Below are positions 27,353 to 35,113 of a stretch of DNA of 64,000 nt, one piece after another; positions within the stretch are counted from its first letter, which is position 1, and each line of letters begins with the position of its first letter. The DNA comes from an uncultured Flavobacteriaceae bacterium (GTDB lineage: Bacteria; Bacteroidota; Bacteroidia; Flavobacteriales; Flavobacteriaceae): NCBI GenBank assembly GCA_947502495.1, contig CANNAC010000002.1, positions 496,001-560,000 of the forward strand, in the 5' to 3' direction. The position numbers and the translations under genes are program-made. The notes under the pieces were generated by a model. That model did no database searches and was not told the origin of the DNA. It saw only the letters and a program-made list of their open reading frames with translations.

Positions 27353-30300
27353 ATGCGCATCAAAAAACTTCTTGCTTTTGTCTTTATTCTGGCCCTAGCA
27401 TTTTCATGTAAAAAACAGGTAGAAGAAACAGATAATATCTTCAAATTTAAAGACTACATAAGTTATACTACTTCTGGTCGTATTTCTGTTGCAAATCCCA
27501 TTGAAATCAATTTAGCAAATGATGTAGAAGGTTGGGAAGTAAACCAAGAAATAACAGATAATATTGTTTCTATTAAACCGCATGTAGATGGAAAACTACT
27601 AGTAAACAACAAACACTCTTTACGTTTTGTTCCAGATGAAATACTAGATGCAGACACAGAATATACCGTAGACGTTAAACTGGATAAGATTTTTAATACC
27701 ATTCCTACAGACTTTAAAACCTATACTTTTCAGTTTAAAACCATTACACCAAACTTTAATATTGTTACCAATAATTTGCAATCGTATAGTAAAGAGTGGC
27801 AATACTTAGAAGGTGTAATTCGCGCTGCAGATATTATTTCTTTAGAAGATGCTAAGCAATTAGTGGAAGCTTCGCAAAGTGGAAAAAATCTAGCAATCGT
27901 TTGGAATGAATCGTATAAAAAAGAAAAACTTTTTGAATTTAAAATAGATAGCATTCATCGTTTGGTGGAAGACAGCCAAATACTTGTAAAATGGAATGGG
28001 AAACCTATTAAAGCAGATAACTCTGGTGAAAATACAGTAAACATTCCTGGTAAAAACAACTTTACTATCACTAAAGTCGATGTGGTACAAACTCCGGAAC
28101 AATACTTGTCTATTAATTTTTCGGATCCTTTAAAAAAGCAACAAAATTTTGATGGTTTGGTGACTATTCAAAATGTGAAAAACCCAAAATACATAGTAGA
28201 TGGCAATGTATTAAAAGCCTATCCGAATACAAAAGTGGTTGGTAATGTACAAGTAGATGTTTTTCAAGGAATAGCAAATACAGATGGATATAAACTGAAG
28301 AAACCCTTTTCGGAAACGATCGCTTTTGAAGACGAAAAACCACAAGTTAGATTAATAAGTAATGGTGTAATTCTACCAAATTCCCAAGAATTAAAATTCA
28401 ATTTTGAAGCGGTTAATTTAAAAGCTGTTGATGTTCGTATCATCAAAATTTTTGAAGATAATGTATTGCAATTTTTACAAGACAACAACCTCAACAATAC
28501 CAATAGAAATGATGTACGTCGTGTAGGAAGAAGAATTGCAAAGCAAACCATTACGCTACAGGATGCATCTGAAAATACTGGAAAATGGAAAACCTATAGC
28601 ATCGATCTATCGAAATATATGAAAGCCGATCCTGGAGCGATTTACAGAGTAGAGCTAGAAATGAAAAAGGAATACTCGCTGTACAATTGTGATGGCAATC
28701 AAAACATAACAAACTCCGAAGATAACGACGATTATTATGAAGAGGAATACTATGAAGAAGACTATTATTATGAGGATTACAGCGAAACAACAACCGAAGA
28801 TGAAGACCTTCGTGAAGAAGAATATTGGGATAATTTAACCTACAGCTACCAAAACAATTATTACAACTGGAACGATAGAAAAAACCCTTGTAAAGAAGCT
28901 TTTTACAACAACAAAACCGTTGCACAAAACCTATTAGCATCCAATATTGGTGTGATTGCAAAAAAAGGAGCTAATAACAATTATTACTTTGCAGTAACCA
29001 ATATTTTAGACACCAATCCGGAAGCTGGAGCAACCGTAGCTATCTATAATTTTCAGCAACAAGAAATTGCAAAAACCAAAACAGACACAGAAGGTTTAGC
29101 GACGATTCTTGTCGAAAACCATGCTGCTTTTGCAATCGTTTCCAAAGGAAATAACACGAGTTACATCAAACTAAACGACGGTAATTCTTTATCCTTAAGT
29201 AAGTTTGATGTTTCTGGAAATCATTTACAACGCGGACTAAAAGGATACATTTATGGCGAGCGTGGTGTTTGGCGACCAGGAGATACTTTGCATTTGTCTT
29301 TTATGTTGAATGACGCTGGAAACAAACTACCAAAAGCGCATCCTGTAAAAATGGAAATTACAGATGCAAACGGAAAACTTGCCTATAGAAACGTTACAAC
29401 AAACAACCTCAACAACCTATACAACTTTACGGTTCCTACTGCTACCGAAGACAAAACAGGAAACTGGAATGCGAAAGTTTCGGTTGGTGGCGCTACTTTT
29501 TATAAAGGGCTGAAAATAGAAACCGTAAAGCCAAATCGATTAAAAATCAAAGTCGATTTTGAAGACGAAGTGCTTTCTGGTGAAAATCCGTTAAACGGAA
29601 AATTAGATGTAAAATGGCTACATGGCGCTCCTGCAAAAAATGTTAGAACCGAAATTAAAGCGAAATTCAGCAATGCATATACGAGTTTTAAAAATTATGC
29701 TGATTATACATTTAGAGATCCATCGCGTTCTTTTTCTACCGAAGAAATCGTCATTTTTGATGGTAAAGTAAACGAAGAAGGTTTAGCAGATATTACCAAC
29801 AAACTTAGTGTTGGAAGCAATGCTCCAGGAATGTTAAATGCACAATTTTTAGTTCGTGCTTTCGAAAACGGAGGGGATTTCTCTATGGATGCTTTCACCA
29901 AACAATATGCGCCTTATAAGTCTTTTGTTGGTTTAAAATCGCCAAAAGGAAAAGGTTACGGATCTTATGTGACTAATGAAAATCAAACTTTCGATATTGT
30001 TGTGGTAGACGCACAAGGAAAACCTATAAAGCGTAATGATTTAGAAGTAAAAGTGTACAAAATAAACTGGCGTTGGTGGTGGAATTCTTCCTATGATAAT
30101 TTATCCTCATACACCTCAAGTACCTATCATCAGGCGTACAAAGACATGAAGCTAAATACAGATGCTAATGGTAAAACTAGCTTCACTTTAAACATTCCGG
30201 AAAACGATAAAGGCCGTTTCCTTATCCGTGTATTCGATCCTAAAAGCGGACATGCAACAGGGCGAACCGCATACTTTTATAAAAACTGGTATACACCTTC

Positions 30301-32923
30301 AGGAGATAAAGAAGCTGCCAAAATGTTAGCTTTTGCTTCCGATAAAGAAAATTATAATGTTGGTGAAACAGCAACCATTACTTTTCCTTCTGGTATTGAA
30401 GGTCGTGCTTTAGTAAGTATTGAAAATGGCACAGAAGTACTGGAGCATAAATGGGTAAAAACTACCAAAGGAGAAACTACGGTAACGATTCCTATTACCG
30501 CAAAAATGGCACCTAATGTGTTTGTCAATATTTCGCTTTTACAACCACATGCGATTACTGCCAACGATTTACCAATCCGTTTGTACGGTGTAATTCCAAT
30601 AATGGTAGAAGATCCTAACACCAAACTAGAACCAGAATTAAAAATGGCTAGTGTTTTACGTCCGGAACAAGAATTTGAAGTTTTCGTTTCCGAAAAAAAC
30701 AACAAAGCAATGACCTATACTATTGCAATGGTAGAAGAAGGCTTGCTAGATTTAACACGATTTAAAACACCAAATGCGTGGAACGAATTTTACAAAAGAG
30801 AAGCTTTAGGTGTAAAAACTTGGGATGTTTTTGATGATGTCATTGGCGCGTATCCTGGAAGCGTAGATCAAATTTTTGCTATTGGTGGCGATGGCGCTGC
30901 TGCAGATGGTAAAAACAAAAAAGCAAATCGTTTTAAACCTGTTGTAACCTTTTTAGGCCCTTTTCAATTAAATCCGGGCGACAACAAAGCACATAAAATA
31001 AAAATGCCGAATTATATTGGTTCGGTAAGAACCATGGTAGTTGCAGGAGATATTACTAACGAAGCTTATGGAAGCACAGACAAAACCGTGCAAGTAAAAA
31101 AGCCGTTAATGGTATTGGCAACGCTTCCGTGGAAATTAAGTCCAGGTGAAAAAGTAACCCTTCCAGTTACTGTATTTGCAATGGAAAAAAACATTAAAAA
31201 TGTAAACATTAGCTTAAAACTAAGCGATGGCATTGAAGTGATAGGTAGTAAAACACAAACCTTGTCTTTTGCAAAACCAGACGAACAAATGGTTTATTTT
31301 GAACTAGATGTTAGTAAAGCAAAAGGGATAAATACGGTAGAAGTTATTGCTAGCGGAAACGGTGAAAAATCTACCTACAAAGTAGAATTAGATGTTGTAA
31401 ATACCAACCCCATAACTTCTGTAGCTTTAGATAAGGACTTAGAAGCTAATGCTTCCGGAAATCTCGATTTTGAAACCTTTGGTGTTATTGGAACGAATAG
31501 TGCTACGGTAGAGTTTTCTACGATGCCTCCAATGGATTTCTCTAGAAGACTGCAATATCTTGTTCAATATCCACATGGATGTGTAGAGCAAACAACATCT
31601 GGCGTTTTTCCGCAGTTATACTTGCAGGATATTTTCGATTTAACCTTTAAGAAAAAACAAGAAATCCAATCGAATATAGAAAACGGCATCAAGCGCTTAG
31701 GACACTTTCAAAGACCAAATGGCGGAATGAGTTATTGGATGGGAGAAAATAATGCCAATGATTGGGGAACCAGTTATGCTGGTCATTTTATGATTGAAGC
31801 CGAAAAGAAAGGATTTGTACTTCCGCTTACTTTTAAAAGCAATTGGATTGCCTATCAAAAACAAGCCGCTCGGGATTGGCGACCAAGCTATAAAACCTAT
31901 AACTCTGATCTCGCACAAGCATACCGATTATACACATTGGCCTTATCTGGAAGTGCCGATTTAGCAGCAATGAATAGACTTCGTGAGTTTACCGAAATTT
32001 CTAATGAAGCAAAATGGCGTTTGGCTGCTACCTACGCTTTAGCTGGACAAGGTGAAGCAAGTGCACAAATTTCTAAAACTGCAAATATTGAATTCCTACC
32101 TCCTAGATATAATTATTACACCTATGGTTCTGTCGACAGAAATCGCGCAATGGCATTAGAAACGATGGTAATTACCAAAGATCCACGCGCTAAAGATTTA
32201 GCGAAAACAATTGCTAAAGATTTGTCTAAAGATAAATGGATGAGTACACAAACCACAGCATATAGTTTACTTGCAATGGCAAAAATGGTAGAAGCCAATG
32301 GCGGGAAAGCAATTAAATTGCAATATACCTTAAACGGAAAAACAGAAGAAATAGACACGAAAAGCGCTATTGCGCAACGAGATTTAATTGTTAAAGAAGG
32401 AAGTAATTCGCTTTCCTTTAAAAACAACCAAGGCAATCTAGTTTATGTTCGTGTGTTGAATTCTGGAAAACTGCCTTTAGGAAACGAAAAAACAGAACAA
32501 CGAGGTTTAAGCGTTTCAGCAGTGTATAAAGATTTACAAGGAAACACCATAGACATTTCTAAGTTACAACAAGGTCAGGATTTTGTAGCAACCGTTAAAG
32601 TGAGTAATCTTAAAAATGAAAAGGTGAATGATGTGGCGTTAACACAAATTTTTCCTTCGGGATGGGAAATCGTAAACACGCGTTTCACCGACTTTGGAAG
32701 CAGTACTACTAGCCAAGCTAGATTTACAGATATTCGTGATGATCGCGTGAATTTCTATTTCGATTTAAATAAAAAAGGAAAACACGACACCAACACCTTT
32801 AATGTCATGTTAAATGCTGCATATCTTGGAACTTATTATTTACCAGGAGTACAAGCAGAAGCCATGTATGATAATGAGTTTTTAGTTAGAAATAAAGGAC
32901 GTTGGATTGAGGTTGTGAAGTAA
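27353..32923 (+). CDS. Bacterial alpha-2-macroglobulin lipoprotein
   Basis: This 1856-residue protein starts with a lipoprotein signal (MRIKKLLAFVFILALAFSC, lipid Cys 19). It contains the MG-domain series, a bait-like middle region, and the thioester motif CVEQ (Cys1410 to Gln1413) in YPHGCVEQTTSGVFPQLYL, followed by the alpha-alpha thioester domain (RLGHFQRPNGGMSYWMG). These proteins trap attacking proteases in the periplasm and are usually next to pbpC (PBP1c), which could repair the peptidoglycan. Here pbpC is 2.2 kb downstream, separated by repeats and extra genes. An acidic, Tyr-rich loop (about 455-492) is unusual. The family is certain, the protective role is from the literature. Confidence 0.95.
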   Translation: MRIKKLLAFVFILALAFSCKKQVEETDNIFKFKDYISYTTSGRISVANPIEINLANDVEGWEVNQEITDNIVSIKPHVDGKLLVNNKHSLRFVPDEILDADTEYTVDVKLDKIFNTIPTDFKTYTFQFKTITPNFNIVTNNLQSYSKEWQYLEGVIRAADIISLEDAKQLVEASQSGKNLAIVWNESYKKEKLFEFKIDSIHRLVEDSQILVKWNGKPIKADNSGENTVNIPGKNNFTITKVDVVQTPEQYLSINFSDPLKKQQNFDGLVTIQNVKNPKYIVDGNVLKAYPNTKVVGNVQVDVFQGIANTDGYKLKKPFSETIAFEDEKPQVRLISNGVILPNSQELKFNFEAVNLKAVDVRIIKIFEDNVLQFLQDNNLNNTNRNDVRRVGRRIAKQTITLQDASENTGKWKTYSIDLSKYMKADPGAIYRVELEMKKEYSLYNCDGNQNITNSEDNDDYYEEEYYEEDYYYEDYSETTTEDEDLREEEYWDNLTYSYQNNYYNWNDRKNPCKEAFYNNKTVAQNLLASNIGVIAKKGANNNYYFAVTNILDTNPEAGATVAIYNFQQQEIAKTKTDTEGLATILVENHAAFAIVSKGNNTSYIKLNDGNSLSLSKFDVSGNHLQRGLKGYIYGERGVWRPGDTLHLSFMLNDAGNKLPKAHPVKMEITDANGKLAYRNVTTNNLNNLYNFTVPTATEDKTGNWNAKVSVGGATFYKGLKIETVKPNRLKIKVDFEDEVLSGENPLNGKLDVKWLHGAPAKNVRTEIKAKFSNAYTSFKNYADYTFRDPSRSFSTEEIVIFDGKVNEEGLADITNKLSVGSNAPGMLNAQFLVRAFENGGDFSMDAFTKQYAPYKSFVGLKSPKGKGYGSYVTNENQTFDIVVVDAQGKPIKRNDLEVKVYKINWRWWWNSSYDNLSSYTSSTYHQAYKDMKLNTDANGKTSFTLNIPENDKGRFLIRVFDPKSGHATGRTAYFYKNWYTPSGDKEAAKMLAFASDKENYNVGETATITFPSGIEGRALVSIENGTEVLEHKWVKTTKGETTVTIPITAKMAPNVFVNISLLQPHAITANDLPIRLYGVIPIMVEDPNTKLEPELKMASVLRPEQEFEVFVSEKNNKAMTYTIAMVEEGLLDLTRFKTPNAWNEFYKREALGVKTWDVFDDVIGAYPGSVDQIFAIGGDGAAADGKNKKANRFKPVVTFLGPFQLNPGDNKAHKIKMPNYIGSVRTMVVAGDITNEAYGSTDKTVQVKKPLMVLATLPWKLSPGEKVTLPVTVFAMEKNIKNVNISLKLSDGIEVIGSKTQTLSFAKPDEQMVYFELDVSKAKGINTVEVIASGNGEKSTYKVELDVVNTNPITSVALDKDLEANASGNLDFETFGVIGTNSATVEFSTMPPMDFSRRLQYLVQYPHGCVEQTTSGVFPQLYLQDIFDLTFKKKQEIQSNIENGIKRLGHFQRPNGGMSYWMGENNANDWGTSYAGHFMIEAEKKGFVLPLTFKSNWIAYQKQAARDWRPSYKTYNSDLAQAYRLYTLALSGSADLAAMNRLREFTEISNEAKWRLAATYALAGQGEASAQISKTANIEFLPPRYNYYTYGSVDRNRAMALETMVITKDPRAKDLAKTIAKDLSKDKWMSTQTTAYSLLAMAKMVEANGGKAIKLQYTLNGKTEEIDTKSAIAQRDLIVKEGSNSLSFKNNQGNLVYVRVLNSGKLPLGNEKTEQRGLSVSAVYKDLQGNTIDISKLQQGQDFVATVKVSNLKNEKVNDVALTQIFPSGWEIVNTRFTDFGSSTTSQARFTDIRDDRVNFYFDLNKKGKHDTNTFNVMLNAAYLGTYYLPGVQAEAMYDNEFLVRNKGRWIEVVK

Positions 32924-33170
32924 AGAACCACCTCGTCTTCCGTTTCTTTTGGAAACGGAATCCACTCCTCCTTGAAAAAAGGAGGAGAGTTTAAAATCGA
33001 GTTACCATTTAAGATGGAAGATAAACAACTACAAGAGTTGATATAACCGACGTTTTAAATAACAGAACTAAATTATGAATATAGTAACAAGCAAAACTCC
33101 TTCCCTTGAAAAAAGGGAAGGTGGATTTGATTTCAAAAAAGAAATCAAAGACGGAAGGGTAAAAACAGAA
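32924..33170 (+). repeat. 245-bp structured repeat, copy A
   Basis: The copy starts directly after the stop of the alpha-2-macroglobulin gene. It carries hairpins CCGTTTC/GAAACGG, CTCCTCC/GGAGGAG, CAACT/AGTTG, CTTCCC/GGGAAG and TTTGATTTC/GAAATCAAA. The left and right ends are imperfect inverted copies of each other. It is about 90% identical to copies B and C by eye. It is followed by a hairpin element and the DUF2071 gene. Confidence 0.92.
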
Positions 33171-33179
33171 GGATAAATT

Positions 33180-33204
33180 AAAAGATTCCTGCCTTCGCAG
33201 GAAG
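33180..33204 (+). repeat. 25-nt hairpin element, copy 2, just upstream of a start codon
   Basis: This copy is identical over 25 nt to 12436-12460: TTCCTGC (33186-33192), CTTC loop, GCAGGAA (33197-33203). It ends five bases before the ATG of the DUF2071 gene, as copy 1 does before the AlbA_2 gene. Confidence 0.85.
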
Positions 33205-33208
33205 TTAT

Positions 33209-33931
33209 ATGAAAGCAAAAGAAATATTAAATCACAGTAAACACAGGCCCTTTGATTATCCTGCACGTTCTTGGAAATTCTACCAAGAGTGGAATGATGC
33301 TATATTTTTACACTGGGAAGTAGCCTGTGATTTAATCCAACCTTTTTTACCAAAAGGGATCGAATTAGATGTTTTAAACGGAAAAACCTGGGTGAGTTTG
33401 GTCGCTTTTAATATGAATAATATTGGCATACGAAGCTTACCAAAACTGCCTCATATTTCCGATTTTCATGAAATAAACATTCGTGTGTATGTGATTTACA
33501 ACAACAAACCAAGTGTCTATTTTCTAAATATGGAAGGCAGTAAACGTTCTTCTTGTAAAGTATTAAAGGCACTTTCTAAGTTCCCGTATCGCCACTCAAA
33601 AATGAAGCGAAATTCTTTTAGCTATACCTCTTCTAATCAAAAAGAAAACGACTGGTTTTATACAGAATACAGATTAGAAAACAGTCCTGTCATTAAAGAC
33701 GAAACCGATAATTGGCTAACAGAACGGTATGCCACTTTTCAAGATTATAAAAATCAAATTATTGAATATGATGTGCATCATGTGCCTTGGCCAATGCAAG
33801 CAATTAAATTAAAAAAGTTGGAAGTAAACTATCCGAGATTTAATCACATAATAAATAATCAACCAGATCGCGTACACTATTCCAAAGGTGTACAAGTACT
33901 CACTTGGGATAAAAAGAAAGTATCTTTATGA
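33209..33931 (+). CDS. DUF2071 (YqjF-like) protein
   Basis: This 240-residue protein matches the YqjF/DUF2071 family: IFLHWEVACDLIQPFLPKGI near residue 32, TWVSLVAFNMNNIGIRSLP, FHEINIRVYV and the C-terminal VHYSKGVQVLTWDKKK. The family is acetoacetate-decarboxylase-like in fold, without an established reaction. Its stop overlaps the next gene's start by 4 bp (ATGA), so the two are translationally coupled. It is part of the insertion between alpha-2-macroglobulin and pbpC. No catalytic role is proposed. Confidence 0.85.
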   Translation: MKAKEILNHSKHRPFDYPARSWKFYQEWNDAIFLHWEVACDLIQPFLPKGIELDVLNGKTWVSLVAFNMNNIGIRSLPKLPHISDFHEINIRVYVIYNNKPSVYFLNMEGSKRSSCKVLKALSKFPYRHSKMKRNSFSYTSSNQKENDWFYTEYRLENSPVIKDETDNWLTERYATFQDYKNQIIEYDVHHVPWPMQAIKLKKLEVNYPRFNHIINNQPDRVHYSKGVQVLTWDKKKVSL

Positions 33932-34242
33932 ATAATGAATCGAAACCGTATTACGCCGTAATTTTCACTTCCACACAAAATAAAAACACAAAAGGCTATG
34001 CGGAAATGGCTGAAAAAATGGAAACCCTAGCCAAGCAGCAAAAGGGTTTTATTGGTATAGAATCTGCTAGGGAAAATGTTGGTATTACTGTCAGTTATTG
34101 GGAAACTCTAGAAGACATTAAAAACTGGAAACAACAAAACGAGCATGTACAAGCACAATTAAAAGGCAGACAAGATTGGTACAGTTGGTACCATGTGCGG
34201 ATTTGTAAAGTAGAGCGTGAGTATGCGTTTCTAGCCAATTAA
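33928..34242 (+). CDS. Antibiotic biosynthesis monooxygenase domain protein
   Basis: This 104-residue protein has the ABM (dimeric alpha/beta barrel) pattern: YYAVIFTSTQ, YAEMAEKMETLAKQQKGFIG, SARENVGITVSYWETLEDIKNWKQQNEH and the final YSWYHVRICKVER. Such small proteins are quinone- or haem-related monooxygenases or of unknown role. It overlaps the DUF2071 gene by 4 bp. The substrate is unknown. Confidence 0.85.
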   Translation: MNNESKPYYAVIFTSTQNKNTKGYAEMAEKMETLAKQQKGFIGIESARENVGITVSYWETLEDIKNWKQQNEHVQAQLKGRQDWYSWYHVRICKVEREYAFLAN

Positions 34243-34255
34243 GTGATGTGCAATA

Positions 34256-34504
34256 AAAGACCACCTCGTCTTCCGTTTCTTTAGGGAAACGGAATCCACT
34301 CCTCCTTGAAAAAAGGAGGAGAGTTTAAAATTTAGTTTCCATTTAAAATGGAAGATAAACAACTACAAGAGTTGATATAACCGACGTTTTAAATAACAGA
34401 ACTAGATTATAAATATAGCAACACACTAAACTCCTTCCCTTTTTTTAAGGGAAGGTGGATTTGATTTCAAAAAAGAAATCAAAGACAGAAGGGTAAAAAC
34501 AGAA
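34256..34504 (+). repeat. 245-bp structured repeat, copy B
   Basis: This copy has the same internal hairpins as copy A, with CCGTTTC/GAAACGG on the left and TGATTTC/GAAATCA on the right. The left end (ACCACCTCGTCTTC) is matched by an inverted right end (ACCCTTCTGTCTTT). It starts 13 bp after the monooxygenase stop and ends one base before the ATG of the DUF559 gene, so it occupies the whole 5' region of that gene. Confidence 0.93.
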
Positions 34505-34505
34505 T

Positions 34506-34868
34506 ATGAAAAACAACATTCACAACCATAAGTATTTAGAAGAGCGGAGAAAAGAGCTACGAAAAAACTTAACCTCTGCTGAAGCTGCGCTTTGGAAAGT
34601 GATTCAAAAAAGCCAATTAAAAGGTCGAAAATTTAGAAGACAACACAGCATAAAAAACTTTATTGTAGATTTTTATTGTGCATCCGAAAAACTAATTATA
34701 GAATTAGATGGAGCCTATCATTTAGATTTTGTACAACAAAATTACGATGCAGAAAGAACAAAAACATTAGAAGCTTTAGGTTTGAAAGTAATACGATTTG
34801 AAAACAAGCTAGTATTTGAAAATATGGGTTCTGTGTTAGAAGAAATTATTAGCTACTTTAAAGAATAA
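34506..34868 (+). CDS. DUF559 (Vsr-like PD-(D/E)XK) endonuclease-domain protein
   Basis: This 120-residue single-domain protein has RRKELRKNLTSAEAALWKVI and QKSQLKGRKFRRQHSIKNFI, then VDFYCASEKLIIELDGAYH, where the Asp of VDFYC and the ExD of IELDG fit the PD-(D/E)XK nuclease core of the DUF559/Vsr-like family. The rest, GLKVIRFENKLVFENM, is also characteristic. It lies exactly between repeat copies B and C, which touch its start and stop codons. This suggests that it acts on, or is carried by, the repeats. Catalysis is inferred from the motif, and the family is not well studied. Confidence 0.88.
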   Translation: MKNNIHNHKYLEERRKELRKNLTSAEAALWKVIQKSQLKGRKFRRQHSIKNFIVDFYCASEKLIIELDGAYHLDFVQQNYDAERTKTLEALGLKVIRFENKLVFENMGSVLEEIISYFKE

Positions 34869-35112
34869 AAAACCACCTCGTCTTCTGCTTCTTTAGGGAA
34901 ACGGAATCCACTCCTCCTTGAAAAAAGGAGGAGAGTTCAAAATTTAGTTTCCATTTAAAATGGAAGATAAACAACTACAAGAGTTGATATAACCGACGTT
35001 TTAAATAACAGAACTAGATTATAAATATAGTAACACACTAAACCCCTTCCCTTTTTTTAAGGGAAGGTGGATTTGATTTCAAAAAAGAAATCAAAGACGG
35101 AAGGGTAAAAAA
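34869..35112 (+). repeat. 245-bp structured repeat, copy C
   Basis: This copy begins right after the DUF559 stop and ends one base before the ATG of pbpC. It is nearly identical to copy B. One hairpin arm in the left end is damaged (CTGCTTC instead of CCGTTTC). All six hairpins are otherwise kept. Confidence 0.93.
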
Positions 35113-35113
35113 C

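Noticed and set aside
28551-28961. 136-codon ORF on the minus strand in the alpha-2-macroglobulin gene
   Set aside because: It is antisense to the acidic, Tyr-rich region and is rich in His, Cys and Arg without order.
32924-35112. CRISPR array
   Set aside because: The repeats are about 245 bp, only three in number and separated by genes of different length; no cas genes are near.
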